64,000 bases of DNA, taken from the NCBI RefSeq assembly GCF_039555335.1, contig NC_092628.1:66109292-66173291 (forward strand), read 5' to 3'. The notes under the pieces were generated by a model. The model saw nothing but the letters and a program-made list of their open reading frames with translations, was not told where the DNA came from and ran no database searches. Made by a program: the position numbers and the translations under genes. This document shows positions 36,250 through 52,800 of the stretch, piece after piece. Every line of letters starts with the position of its first letter. Within the stretch, counting starts at the first letter, position 1. The DNA is from Amphiura filiformis. Taxonomy: Eukaryota > Echinodermata > Ophiuroidea > Amphilepidida > Amphiuridae.

Positions 36250-36677
36250 CTGGAACTGTTGGATAACAATAAGTTTGATACAGATGCAGTATTCGCCGTA
36301 GAAGTATTGATGAAAAATGATTAATTACCATAGCAATAGGTGACAAATGTTTTAATGTATTGCCCTGCACTAGACATACGATGTTACTCTGCATCGCACC
36401 ATTGATTACTAAAGAATAGCCATAAAGACCTGGGTCGTAATCCTTCACATTATGCAGAGTCCATATAGGTTTCACTCGTATCTGTACAATTAGTGTCTTT
36501 GAAAAGAGCGGTATTGTATTCAATCTCTTATTGCACACATACACAGACATGACAGATGATGAGTGCAGCCTATTTATAGTGCAGGGCGATACATTCAAAA
36601 ATTGTTTTCACCTATAATTGATATGGTAATTAATCCTGTTGCTTCACTACTTCTACGGCGAATAATTATTGAACAGG

Positions 36678-39379
<2,702 letters not shown>

Positions 39380-39733
39380 CGTATTATTAATTGGGAGTAG
39401 GCCTTGCCATACTGATTTCAAGTCTAATAATTCAAAACGGTATGTCCGGTATTACATGTATTAATATCACAAGCAAAAGCTCATAGGCCTATAATGGTAG
39501 CTTAATGGTTTGCAATAATTATAGTAAAACGCCGATTCAGTTCGCGAATTGAAACCTGCAGGTGAGACGAAGATTGTCGTGTTGTTAAAATCACGAACTT
39601 GATAAAAATGCTATGAAATGAATGCACTATTACTATTTAGTATTAGGCCTACAGAGTGCTATCATTTTACAAAATAGCCATGATCATTCCACTCTCATAC
39701 ACGTAGTATTTCCTGGTGATATTCCCAATATAA

Positions 39734-39822
39734 AAGGTCATGTCAAAAGCATGGCTTGCGGGTCAAAGCCAGGCCTGGTCAAAGTCAAAGCCTGTTGCAC
39801 AGTATAACGCCCTCTGTGATTT
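39734..39822 (-). promoter_or_regulatory. Conserved upstream block of gene B
   Basis: The counterpart of 27245-27340: AAAAGGTCATGTCAA, GGTCAAAG and CGCCCTCTGTGAT in the same order. Confidence 0.4.
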
Positions 39823-39837
39823 TGTGAATGAATTAAA

Positions 39838-40500
39838 GGGATTTGGAATGAGCGTTTCGACAGTATTTTTTGTGGGACATGAGAGCACATCAGACATATC
39901 AAATTGCATTCTGAATACGAAGAATGTCTTTCTGATATCAAATATTTTTCATTTTTGAAATTCACGATATAATACAAATTTTATGACAAATTATTAAAAT
40001 TTGATATTTTTCACATTTTGATATAGGCCTATATATAACAGTTCTCGAAGTAACTTTTATAAATCTAATGATATATTCTTAAAGTGTATGTAACTGGGAG
40101 GAAAAGCCGACGATCAATTGAAAATGTTGACCTTTCATATTGAAGATATGCGGTTTTTTCCCAAAAAGACCTAATTTTTTGTGGTGTTTTGGGGAAAAAA
40201 TCCATATCTTCAATACGAAAGGCCAAAATTTTCAATTGCTCGTCGGCTTTTCATCCCACCTACATACACTTTAAATATAAATCATCAGATTTATAAAGTT
40301 TACTTCGAGTACTGTTAAATATCAAAAATATCAATATTTAATCATTTGCCATAAAATGTGTATTACATTGCGAATTTCAAAAAATCAAAATTATTTGATA
40401 TCAGAAGGACATTCTTTGTATTCAGAATGCAATTCGATATGTCTGATGTGCTCTAATGTCCCACAATAAATACTGTCCAAACGTTCATACCCCATCCCTT
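39838..40500. mobile_element. Foldback element, about 660 bp, copy 1
   Basis: Nearly its whole length is one inverted repeat. Ends read GGGATTTGGAATGAGCGTTT and (complement) GGGATGGGGTATGAACGTTT, next to TAA/TTAA. The centre is GAAAAGCCGACGATCAATTG and its complement. A second copy starts at 63600. Confidence 0.75.
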
Positions 40501-40665
40501 AAGAGGAATAAACTGCACAAATTTTCAAACTGACAATATACCCGATTTGTCATGTCTATAATTAAATTGATTTATTGTTTGATTGCTAATAAATGTACTA
40601 ATATCCCGCTGATAGGTTTCGGGAGAAATCAAGGGAATGGAAATACAATTCCCAAGTGGGCATAA

Positions 40666-40887
40666 GGGACCGTTCACAAACACTTGACGGTTGGGGGCCT
40701 GATGCAAAAAAAAAAAAGGGGGGGCTTAAAGTTTTGACCCTCCGAGGGGCCTGGAAAAAATGACCACAAATTTTCCTGGGAAAATTTAGTTTATATGGAG
40801 CTTTTCTATGGGGTTGACCCATAATTTTGAGGTCTGAAAAATTTTCGCGATGAAATATTTTTGCAACAAGTGTTTGTAAACGGTCCC
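40666..40887. mobile_element. 222-bp Harbinger-like MITE
   Basis: Inverted ends GGGACCGTTCACAAACACTT, flanked by TAA on both sides (40663-40665, 40888-40890). The TAA target with GGGACC ends fits PIF/Harbinger. Confidence 0.75.
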
Positions 40888-41162
40888 TAATAACGGAGGC
40901 CACATGTCATACGGGGAAAATGAAAAGTGCACTTGAGCAATGAAAATCACTGTGCACATAGACACGATAAACCAAGAAGAAGAACTAAGAAAAAACAAAT
41001 GTCTATAGCATTAATTTTTAGATCCTAAACACCCCGCTAAGCACGTTTCATACAATGTGTTTAGATGTTTAAGATCTAAACATTCTGAAGTTTTTAAATG
41101 CTAACGGATGCTAACATTCTAAGCACCAATATATGTCCTCGTTTCTACGTTTTTGCCGCCAG

Positions 41163-41191
41163 TGTAGCTATCTTCAGTAGATAGCAGATTC
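41163..41191. repeat. Single hairpin-minisatellite unit
   Basis: TAGCTATCTTCAGTAGATAG and the following CAGATT, one unit on its own. It lies upstream of gene B where the next array would be expected. Confidence 0.7.
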
Positions 41192-41350
41192 ACGGAGTTC
41201 GCATTTCGTCAGCCTGCTTATATACGCTAAGTGCCCATAACGTCATATTGTTGTAATTTTGAGAACAAAGTACAAAATATGCTTCAAACATGATGTATTT
41301 AAACATATTTATTTTCCCCTAAATCTTTGCACAAGAACTAATGACAAGGG

Positions 41351-41584
41351 AACAAACCAAAAGATCGATGACGTCCAATAGGCCTAACGTGAGTTTCGTT
41401 TCTCAGCCGACCCCTCCCTCCCTGCCAGAAACGTAATGAAATGTTGAAACTTTTGACATACTAATAATAATGACACATTCTTTAGACCGATGTTTTTGTA
41501 CAAACGTAATCGAGTATTGTTACCCCCTCCCCCTAAACGAAACTAGTTTCGTTTATAGGACGTCATCGATCTTTTGGTTTGTTC
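41351..41584. mobile_element. Small TIR element (GGGAACAAACCAAAAGATCG)
   Basis: Inverted ends GGGAACAAACCAAAAGATCG continuing ATGACGTCC. Right flank TAA, left flank CAA, so possibly a Harbinger-like copy with a changed target. Near the right end AAACGAAACTAGTTTCGTTT is itself a palindrome. Confidence 0.65.
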
Positions 41585-42117
41585 CCTAATGATACTAAAG
41601 TTTCACTGTGCAAAACAAAAGATTCTGGGGATATATAATGCCTATATACCATGCATGGTTTCGGGCTATTAGGCATCACTAAACTCTGGAATTGCTCCCG
41701 AGTGAGTTTTGCCGGGCTAAACCTTAGATTCGGAGGCTATATGTTCCCCTAAAAAGACCTTTTTGGATTTCACAGCTCCGAAAGACCCCTGATAATTTCA
41801 GCTCTAAAAAACCCAAAATTTCTCATTCCTCAATCCTCATAATTATTTCTGTTTTTTCAGGCAATTTTCTAGTAGAAAGCCAAGAAAGACCCTTGATTTT
41901 GACTGATCGCGCCGCAGCTTCAAAAGTCAGTCCCCATTTTAAGTACTATAACCTGTACTATAGCTCTTTATTAATGGACCCCGGTAATATGAGCTATTCC
42001 TTAGTTTGGGGAGCAACTTGCCTAAGAATGTGCTGGCGAAACCCGGTGCTAGGCCTATAGGCCTATATAAGCGACTAATTCTTGGGTTTTGCTCAACACT
42101 TAAATACTTAAAAATAA

Positions 42118-42850
42118 TACGGGGTCAAAAATAACCCCATTTTGACCCCGCAGCCGACTATCAATTATGCACCGACTAAAGAAAGGTCAAATTTGACCCC
42201 GGTGATCTAGTGAAAATTTTGACCCAAATTGTGGTTAAAAAATGACTATATTTAGGGTCAAAAAATTATTTGACCCCTAATAAATTATATAGTCAGTTTG
42301 AAATAACCCTTTTAGTGTCAAAAACGACTTTATTCAGGGATGACCCTAGACTGGCCCCAGTCTCGGTTCAGTTCCATCTCTGGATAATGTAACAATAAAT
42401 ATTTACATAATGCCCTATTCCTGTAACCCCCCCCCTCTTAGTTTTCTCAATGCCAAAAATCCATTCCTCTTCATCCACAAATCGACGCCACTGATTAGGC
42501 CTACACACACAGTCAGTGCAGCTGCAGCAATATAGAAACATACTCGTAGGCCTATTATTAGTCAACGCGAAAGTACATTGAGCGCTGAATCCTATTGGGT
42601 TGATTTTTAATGCTATGTAATCTACATTACCAGTCGTTCTCCATGGACCCGAGGGAGGGTCTAGGATGACCCTAACGTGCTCGAACTGACTATATTCAGT
42701 GGTCATGATGACCCCGGAACGTGGGGTCAATTTGATATGATGCCAAAAAACAGAAAATGACCCCGACCGGCCGTGCTCGATTTAACCACAAATAGGGTTC
42801 AAAAAACCTGACCCCGTAAAAGGGTTGATATTCACCCCTGTCGTTGTGTG
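42118..42850. repeat. GGTCAAAA/GACCCC-rich interspersed repeat
   Basis: Many scattered copies of GGGGTCAAAAATAACCCC-like motifs in both senses at each side of a single-copy centre. Possibly the two ends of an old element; boundaries unclear. Confidence 0.4.
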
Positions 42851-43269
42851 TATGCTTTCATAAACGTGAAGTGAAGTCAGTGCTGTGATGTTCCCCCATC
42901 ACCATCTACAATCTAATCAAGAATGCCATCAGCCTGGACTCATTGATCAAAACTCACTTAGGCCTATTTCCGTAATTTTTGCTGCCATTGCTTTTTGTAT
43001 TTTTGAATTCTTTGGTTTTCTTTTCTCTTGCACCTTGATTCCATAGGCAAAGGCGCATAATAAAGTGTTGTTATGTTATGTTATCACAACTGGCGCTTCC
43101 TTTTCCAGATCCAGGCCTGTCCAGATCAGGGCCTGGTCCAGATCATACCATGGATTAACGCCCTCTCTAATACAGATGTTTCAAGAGGCGAAGGCGAAAT
43201 GAGGGAGTTCTGGATGCGATATCGCCATTTTTGACGTCGCGTCACGTAAATGAAATCATGAAATCATCA

Positions 43270-44594
43270 TAATCATGAAATCTTCTGATCATGCTATACG
43301 TACAAGAGGTCCCATTCTTTGGAATTCTTTAGATAAAAATCTGAAAGCTTCAAAATCTGTTAAACATTTCCGTAAGGGACCGTTCATTATTTCCACCGGA
43401 GGGGGGCCAGGAGAATACATGGGGGGTCAGATGGTTTTGTCAGGCAAAAGGGGGTTCAGATGGTTTTTAGTTATTGAAAGGGGGGGTCAGATGGTTTTGC
43501 ATCTCAAAAATCCTGTAGCTTCCGGGGGCTTCGCCCCCTGTACCCCATCTGGAACATTGCACCTGGACCCCTGACCATTAGATTTGCGCTTTGCATGTCG
43601 GCCGACACTTTGGTCCTAGTCCGGACTTAAGTCGGGCCTCACCTGCATGTTGTTCACCTGCCACGGTGTGAATTGACAGAAATTTGCATCAAAAGTAAGT
43701 AATTTATTATAACATTTTGAAAAAATGGGTCATTGGGTAAAACATTCCAAAAAATGGAGACAAATTCTAGATTTTGCTTCTAATTTCCCAAATGTAAGAT
43801 ACAAATTTGCTGAAATAAGAGAATTTTGAACCATATTTCAATATACATTACGTACACTGCCATTTTCGTAATAGAGAATTAAGAATAATCAAGCTACTGA
43901 ACAGTAATGCTGTGGTCAGACTCTTCTTTGTTCTTTTACAATGAAAAGAGACAACTATACACCACCCCAAACCGCTCCCCCAATACACATCCACTATCAA
44001 ACCCCACCCCACACAGGTGTCATTTCCATACCCTAGATATAAAACTACAAAGACTCGCCCAAGCCACCATGACAGTATTCAAAGTCAGCATTCAAAGGTC
44101 TGTGTGGCACATCCCTGTAACCAACTTTACAAAGACCCCATGACTCCTCCGCAGCAATACTTTCTATTTTGGTTGGGGGGGGGGGGGTCATATGATTTTC
44201 ATGTAGCTTGGAGTGGGGTCATATGGTTTTTATTATCGGAGAAGGGGGGGTCATATAGTTTTAGGCAGTGACTTTCTGTCTGCTCCCGGCCCCCCCCCTC
44301 CGGTAGAAATAATGAACGGTCCCTAATCAATTCAAAACAAAACTGATCTCTAAATATAATTAATCTTTTTCGTGAGCACACCCCCCCCTCCCCTTCCCTT
44401 GTCTTTTGGTTATGTTATGTAATGTTGATTTATTTTGTTAATTTCATTTGATTTCAGGGAAAGGCTAACTTTCAGACCTTTTTGGTCTTCCAGCCTTTTC
44501 CTCCATATGTACCGTGTTTTTATATATTTTTTTGTAATGTCTTTGATTTTTATGGAAATAAAATATGAATGAATGAATGAATGAATGAATGAAT
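43270..44594 (+). mobile_element. LINE 3' end split by a Harbinger-like element
   Basis: 5'-truncated non-LTR retrotransposon. 43275-43375 encodes HAIRTRGPILWNSLDKNLKA...VKHFR, the C-terminus of a LINE reverse-transcriptase ORF. The same frame resumes at 44327 as NQFKTKLISKYN and a stop, once the insert and one TAA copy are removed. The 3' UTR ends in a (GAAT)n tail at 44564-44594, as in Jockey/CR1-like LINEs. Confidence 0.75.
43376..44323. mobile_element. 948-bp Harbinger-like element inside the LINE
   Basis: Inverted ends GGGACCGTTCATTATTTCCA and complement with GAAATAATGAACGGTCCC, TAA on both sides (43373-43375, 44324-44326). Subterminal GGGGGGTCA-GATGGTTTT/ATATGGTTTT repeats. No transposase seen. 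Confidence 0.8.
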
Positions 44595-45984
44595 CTTCGC
44601 AAACAGTGTGTTGTCATATAGACCTATATCATATCACCTTTGATTTCTTATTTTGATTGTTAATATAAATGAAATAATGTCCCTTGGAGCTAAAGAATGC
44701 CTATTGCCGTGTTCTGAGTCGTTCACCATTATTTATAGTGAAATTACAAAAACATAGTGGATTTACAGAACTAAGTTTTAGTTTCTGATTCGGATGATGT
44801 TAATTGACAACTGGCAACACTCCTTATCCTTGCCAAAATTGAGTGTCCCAGGCCAAACGTAAACACTACATACCGCGGAATAAAAGCAAGTTTTTCTTGC
44901 CATTTAGCTTATCTAAACAACTGGATATATTGGAATGTATTGGGGAAGCATAAGTTTATGATATTGCTGATGTTGGATTTTACTTGACTTCGCTGGAAAT
45001 TGCCGAAAAATCTACTATATTAGTGGGTAAGTGTTTCATAATTCCATTGCACACAAAGTGTATACACAAAAAGTGCAAAGCTTGCATGGCTTGCTTGAGC
45101 ATGTTGACAATTGCAGCAGCAGAACGGTGAATTCAATGTGGTTCCGGATATACTCTGCAACACTCATGAAGGGTTATTAAAAGCAAAAAATTAGTTACCC
45201 CCTGCTTACAGGAAAATAAACTGACTGGTTGCTTTAAATGCGCTTGATGATAGTTCATCACCATGAATGATCACAGTCACACTCATTACGGTACGGTACA
45301 TGTTGTTTTGCAAAATTATGCCATGATTGCGAATTGCCATCCCACATTTCTCCAATATTTTGCCAAGTTTGACTTTGATTGTTTTTTTTTCTGTATTGTT
45401 GGGCATAATGGGCAATTGTTTCTTTTGCCCATAGTTCGTCCAAAGTTGTAATTCTGTGTTTTTGATCGTAAAGATCAAGATATTTTTATTCCCAACACAA
45501 ATTCTGCACCTTTAGTTGGCCCGCAACGGGGCAGAATTCGGCAGAAGTTTTACAGTAATATTGTATTTTTGGACAGTAAAAGGCATTCGATCCTTGATTT
45601 TGTTTCAATCAAGTCTTTTTTACCAAGCACAATAAGGTGGGTACCATTTTCATACATTTACCAAATGATAAAGGAATGTCTGACATCTGCGCAAATCATT
45701 AAAGGCATGAAGTGTGTATGTATGTACCATAATTATTGTCTGTAATAAACCCCCATGGTGTAGCAAAACCGCAAAACAGGAAGTGAACTAGCAACTTCGC
45801 TTGAAAAGTAGATCGCTTCGCGGTGAAAGTCCCTGCTCCTGTCATTATCAATTTCACTTTTGCTGATTGAGGGTAGTACAAGGAACTTATACGATGTACT
45901 CATTCACAAACTGATACTAACTATTTTTTTAAAGCAAAAACTAAGTTACCAACATAAAAACTCCCCTTGATGCCCAATACTCCA
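44595..45984. other. Intergenic; possible LRR 5' region
   Basis: A strong donor-like GTGGGTAAGTG at about 45022-45032 could end a non-coding first exon of the LRR gene. No other support, so kept as a remark. Confidence 0.25.
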
Positions 45985-46125
45985 TGGGACTACACTCTGC
46001 ACTGTCGACAGGCGAAATACCTAATGTAGGTGTCACTGTCACCATTCAAAGAAACCTGAATTGGAAAGCCCATGTAAACAACATCTACAAGAAGGCTAAC
46101 AGCTACCCATGGATTCCTACAGAGA

Positions 46126-46282
46126 ATCCAGGGCGTTCGTTAGCCGGGGTGCTAACGAACGCGTCACCAGCACAAGCGTCCTACGCGATCAATAACGCGT
46201 AGGGCGCATTCAAGTGCGCCGTACGCGACCGGTAGTTCCTGATACGCGATGACAGGGTCAATGGCCGCTTCCATGCAGTAAC
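46126..46282. repeat. Hairpin-cluster insert in the LINE
   Basis: About 157 bp, CpG-rich, breaking the LINE coding sequence between CTACAGAGAA and AACTTCTGAACT. It contains three hairpins in a row: a perfect 12-bp stem (46133-46144 with 46151-46162), CCTACGCG with CGCGTAGG (46180-46203), and GGCGCA with TGCGCC (46203-46220). No terminal repeats. Confidence 0.6.
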
Positions 46283-46936
46283 AAACTTCTGAACTCACTG
46301 TCAGGGTCCTGACCTGGAGAAGGCTAATTACAACACTTATGTCCGCCCAACTAGAATATGCCTCATCAGTCTGGGAACCCCCAAACAAAGACCTCGTGAA
46401 TCAGATTGATATGGTACAGAGGCATGCTGCCCGGTTCGTCAAGTCAGACTATGACCAGAGGCATAGTGTCACCAGTATGCTGGAAGTAAGATCTTAGCTG
46501 GAAGACCCTTCATGACAGGCGAGCGCACAACAAAATGATCATGATGAACCGCATTGTTCATGGTCTTGTGGCCATACCATCTGGCCCTTCTTTCCTGTAC
46601 CAATCCTCCGAGACCACCGGAGGAACCAACATGCAGTACAGGCAACAACATTGTAGGATTCAAGCCTACCAGTACTCATTTTTCCTGAGTGTCATCTGTA
46701 TCTGGAACTGACTCCCAGCCTCCGTAATGTCAGCAGAATCCCTGGACCAGTTTACATACATGTAGAAATAATCTGCGTCCACTGGCTCTACAATGTATGT
46801 TAGTCCTCAAGTCTTGGATTCTATTTACTCGCACCTTATCTGTAACTGCATATCTGTATATTTTTTATTTTCTTCATGAGCAGCTAGAAGCCGTGTTCCT
46901 GCTCGTCCACACAGTACAACAATACTCTCCAAGAGA

Positions 46937-47304
46937 CAGCCCTCGAATTAACCCACGGCACCCATGGCATTTTGCCGTGGGTGCCCATCCCCACTGCCGT
47001 AATGCCCTCAAAATATGTCCTTTACCCAAGGCAGTCACTTGACGTGCCCTCTAATGAAGTTGCCGTCGGTGCCCCAGCCCTGCCCCTTCATTATAAAATC
47101 ATCTATCAGAGTGTTTGTGTGTGTTTTCTTCACTTTTGAGAAATTGCCTTGGTGCCCTTCTCAAATTTTAAACAGTTGCCATGATGCCCTCTTGAAATAT
47201 TACAAACTGCCGTACTGCCTTGCCTTTTCAGTGATAATCCAAGGCAATTATCAACTTGCCCTAAAAAGTTGCCGTGCCCCTTCAGATCCTTAATTCGAGG
47301 GCTG
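46937..47304. mobile_element. 368-bp hAT-like element
   Basis: Ends CAGCCCTCGAATTAA and TTAATTCGAGGGCTG with exact 8-bp duplications CCAAGAGA (46929-46936, 47305-47312). Inside are repeated TTGCCGT/GTGCCC motifs. Lies in the LINE 3' UTR. Confidence 0.85.
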
Positions 47305-47345
47305 CCAAGAGAGGAATGTACTCACCGGTAGAAGAAGAAGAAGAC

Positions 47346-48052
47346 AATGTTTTTCTCTTCACTGTGCTTGCTCAAATCTTTGCGGATCCAGACAGTAGGA
47401 AAACCACAGGTCCTTGTTTAAGAATGTGATTTACTTCTAATGAAATTCTACCATACATGTAATGTAATTTGGCAATGAATTTGGAAGTTATTACATTATA
47501 AGTTTAAAAAAAAGGTTTTGTTTGTGCAATTTAGTGTTTGTGATGGCTTATGCTGACATGACAATGATTGAATGTCAGCTTATTCACACTGTCACACGAT
47601 ATGGCATGGAAACTTATGCATGATTTCCGTCACTTTTTCATTGAAAATCATGGGGGAGGGGCATTTGTTAGAGGGAGAAGGTATATTTAGGGCTGCTAAG
47701 AATACGCAATTGCGTTGTTTGCAGCGCAATTTGCGTATTTTGGCTCCAATTTAATGCGTTTTTTGACATTTTTGAAAAAATCGAAGTTTAAAAAAACCTT
47801 TTTTTGCGGATTTGGAGAGTCCCTTAACCTAGCGAATAATTAATTCTAGTTTTAGTATTAATACTCAAAATGTTCAATTGTGTTTCTTTTATCTGTCTCT
47901 CTTAATGCAGATTATCATGAGAAATGGCCTAATTGGAATAAACCATCAATAATTACAAAAGGAGCTCACACATTAAGTCTGAAACTGGAAGCAGCAATTT
48001 AGGAATTCTAGGCTCCATGGATCCCGCTTGAATTCAAGTACCACAACAGTCT
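47346..48052. other. Upstream of the LRR exon
   Basis: AT-rich, no gene seen. AG at 48001-48002 (GCAGCAATTTAG) may be the acceptor of the coding exon. Confidence 0.3.
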
Positions 48053-48300
48053 GTGACCAAAAGAACAATGTTGTCAAAACTAGGAACGCTGGTGGTTTGT
48101 TTTGCTTTATGCATGACACTTGCACCACCTCAACTAGTCCATGCATGTCCTGGAAGCTGTACTTGTGAAGTGGCCAAGCGTGGTGATGATGAGTTTTCTG
48201 AGATTGATGCAAGGACAGGACGAAGGGAAGTGGTCTGTAGACAGCGTAGTTTGACAAACCCAATCCCACCGGATAATATACCAGATGATACCATCAAACT
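48053..48300 (+). CDS. First coding exon of a leucine-rich-repeat protein
   Basis: Encodes a signal peptide (LSKLGTLVVCFALCMTLAPP, then QLVHA) and an LRR N-terminal cap: CPGSCTCE ... VVC, then the start of the first repeat, NPIPPDNIPDDTIKL. The donor GTAAGT follows at 48301 in phase 2. The cap carries an unusually long charged insert between its third and fourth Cys (AKRGDDEFSEIDARTGRRE). Start could be 48053 or the next Met at 48068; the latter leaves a more typical signal peptide. Proteins with this layout are secreted or type I membrane receptors (slit, peroxidasin, LRR-Ig families); which one cannot be told. No further exon is found before 64000. Confidence 0.78.
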
Positions 48301-48542
48301 GTAAGTATAATACAAAATCCATGGTAAAATTCAGAAAGAATTGAAATGAATTTCCCATCAGCATTGCCAGGTATGCATTTAAAGGTATAAAAAGAAAATG
48401 TATAAAAAAGATAAGGAACATGTACAAGCTGTACTATGTTTAACATAAAATCAATATTATCTGATATGTTGTGTACTGTCATTTGAAAACAAAAAAAGCA
48501 GTTTTTAGGTCGTCCAAAGAAAAAGACCAAATGGCATCATTA

Positions 48543-49854
<1,312 letters not shown>

Positions 49855-49856
49855 TA

Positions 49857-52800
49857 GTCGTGTGTGTGTGGGGGGGGGCGGTCCGTAGGATTGGGGGTGG
49901 GGTGTTTTCTGTCAACACTTATGTAAGGCTTTTGGTTAAAATTTGGTCTCATATGTACATGTATTGTATTTGTAAATTTGTATTTTATTTCACTCACAAA
50001 TTTGTGGCCAATGCCAAATTACATGTGATATACATTAAAAACAGTACAAAACATTTATAATCAATTGATATCAAAAGCATACAATTTCGGATTATACAAA
50101 AAAAATATGACAATTATTTACACACATACATTATCATAAACTTCAAAATGACATGGATAATCAAATGGGGTGCAAATTGGCTGAAAATGACAAATCTGGT
50201 CTCACATCAACACTTGGGCCATAGAGGAATGTTCATACATGTACTAGTCAGGTGTTCAAGGTCACACACTAAGGTCATTTGAGGTCAAAATAGGCTGGAA
50301 ATGAAAAAATATCTTGGGACGACTTATCTGGGACTGCTGTCCCTATTTACATTTTTCAGTGCGGCGTTTTGATGTGATGGGTCACCTTTACATGTACATA
50401 TTGGTTATATGATTTTGTTTATGATATTGATTTTTACTCAAATTAATTGCATTTTTGGCCCTATGCTGTTTATAGTTTTATGGCAGTTTTTTGTTTTTTT
50501 TTGTTTGCATATTTATGGATATTAATGACCTCATTTGCATATTTTACCTAAAGTACCATTACTCCACTCTGAAGCTTACATGCAATGAACTTCAAACTTG
50601 GTAGGGTGATAGAGAATGAAAACCTTGTGTTGTATAATTTGTTGTGTTAATTGCATAATTATTTGTATTTCCTTCACATTTTGCATGCAAAAAGAAATGA
50701 ACTATGAATAGTATGTACAATACTGTATTAATAATTAAATTTACCATAGATATTCAGGTCTTCAAGAGCACTTTCTAGTTGTGTGACCTCTTGTCAACCC
50801 CATTTACACATCTTGGGTCATCCTTCCATCTCACCATTGCCTTAGGTTTTGCACATTTGCATCCAATGGAGATCCTGTGGTTGTGCTAAACAAGCATAGC
50901 CAAATAGTGCCCTATGGCTGCCGCTAGGTACAGTAGGCAAGCCTCTGATGCTGAGATGAACCATAAGCAACTATCTAACCATTACTCCTCAACATGTTCA
51001 AATAAAAGGTTCAGTGGCACCATTGCTCCAAGGATATATGGCAGTAGTGCTCACCTATTGGAAAATGCTTTTAGGGGATCTATCAAGTATTCCCTGTAGC
51101 ATGAGCATATTGATATTTACTGGGTAATGAAGCCATATAACTTGAAGGAAAGCTTTTCACAGCAAAAGCAGCATAAATTTAGCTGCTTGTTTGAAGCAGT
51201 ACATGATTCATGTGATGTAAGTGTGGTTGAGGAAGGTTTTCTGGGCAAAATTAAAATTTGCATACCACCTATTTTCAATTTTGCCTGCAAATTAATGTTT
51301 GATTTGACTTATAAAGTTTATTCCAATTCATGTAATTCATTCATCTCTCCTCCCCACACACATATTCACCCCACACATCTACCCAGTACCCAACCACCTA
51401 ACACACCCACATGCACTGAAATACCCACATACACCCACCCCACACACCCACACCCCCACACCCACTCGCGTAGGCAGGAAAACGAGGACCTCATTTTTCA
51501 CTTGATTTAAAACATACTAACCGAGGACTCACACATCCGTTCTTAATCGCCGTACCGTGGACCTCACTCACACGCACCAGACAACGTACTATCCAACCAT
51601 GGCCCGTCCTATACCACCCATAGGTGGACCCGTTTTAAATGCATTTTTACATTATTTGCGATGTCCTGGATATATTTAAAAGACCGAGGACGTCCACGGT
51701 CACCGGGTGTCCTCATTTGTCATGTGTGTATCCTTGTGTGTATCCTTGTGTGTGTCCTCGTTTGCCTGTCTACGTAAACGCACCCATCAACTTCCCACCA
51801 CACACAAACACAATGTACATACTATCCATTTTTGCTGAACATGAACAATTCGCTGATCATGCATTCCAGGAAATATTGATATTATGTAATGTGTTGCATT
51901 AGAGTGGTCAACATCCAATCAATCCATGATCATTACTATTCATAATTTAATGGTGTGAAATGGACCACTTAAATCTATCAATAACAATTATAATATTAGG
52001 ACATTAAGCAGTGTGAAGTGTGAAGTTATGGTCATTTGAGCAAATGATATTATGCATCAAAATCTTGTTTTTTAATGTAGTTGAGTTGTCAGTTTGATTT
52101 TGTTAATGTTATTTGTTTTTTATCAATAGCATTGTTTTGTGCAGTATACATCTAATTTTCCCATAAGTCATTTCTTTGATTGGGCCTGTAAAATGTATAT
52201 TCCCAGATCATGTACTAATGAGAACTGATGCTGCCGTGAAATCTAAGTGGATGCGTGACTCCTTCCTAAACTAATCATGCAGTTGAAATAGTATTCAACT
52301 GTGTAATAAATATGAACAAGAACACATTGATAGTCAATTGATTGCAATCATGGTGTTAAATAAGGAGTCACTAGCTTAGAACATGAGTGAAACATTTTAT
52401 GTAGTCTCAATGTAATATTTGCAAATGTTGCAATGTTGCAATTTCTAGGTGAGGTGCACAAAACAGATATTCTGGGCATAAGACCCCTTTTAGATACATG
52501 TAGGTGATGAAGCTTAGCTAGTTGAAGGAAGCTCATTGGCAGTCAGCCAATTACATGATTCAGAGGATTGTCATCAGATCCATCTTGGATCCTCATCAGT
52601 TCAATTATCCATCCAAGAGGTCATTGTCCTTAAATGCCACATCAGTCTGTCAGTACAGGGATGAACCCTGCTATATATATGGAACAAATTGTTGATAATT
52701 TAAAGCTGTCTAAATACAAAGCTCTATACAGCAACATAGAATGATATCTTGCATTATTCATGTACTTTCAGTTACTGACATGTGTCCAACTAAAGCATTC

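Larger units (their letters stand above)
45985..47345 (+). mobile_element. Decayed CR1/L2-like LINE 3' part
   Basis: Fragments in shifting frames match the end of a LINE reverse-transcriptase ORF: GVTVTIQRNLNWKAHVNNIY, THGFLQRI, then QLEYASSVWEPPNKDLVNQI and DMVQRHAARFVKSDYDQRHS. Several frame changes and stops show it is dead. It ends in a short (GAA)n run near 47328-47342. Two inserts split it: a hairpin cluster (about 46126-46282) and a hAT-like element (46937-47304). Confidence 0.75.

Noticed and set aside
35921-36598. 225-codon - strand ORF just past the stop of gene B
   Set aside because: Odd composition, no domain, lies in the probable 3' UTR, and no counterpart at copy A. Probably chance.
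51127-51510. 127-codon + strand ORF
   Set aside because: Second half is a translation of AC-rich low-complexity DNA; first half has no recognised content.
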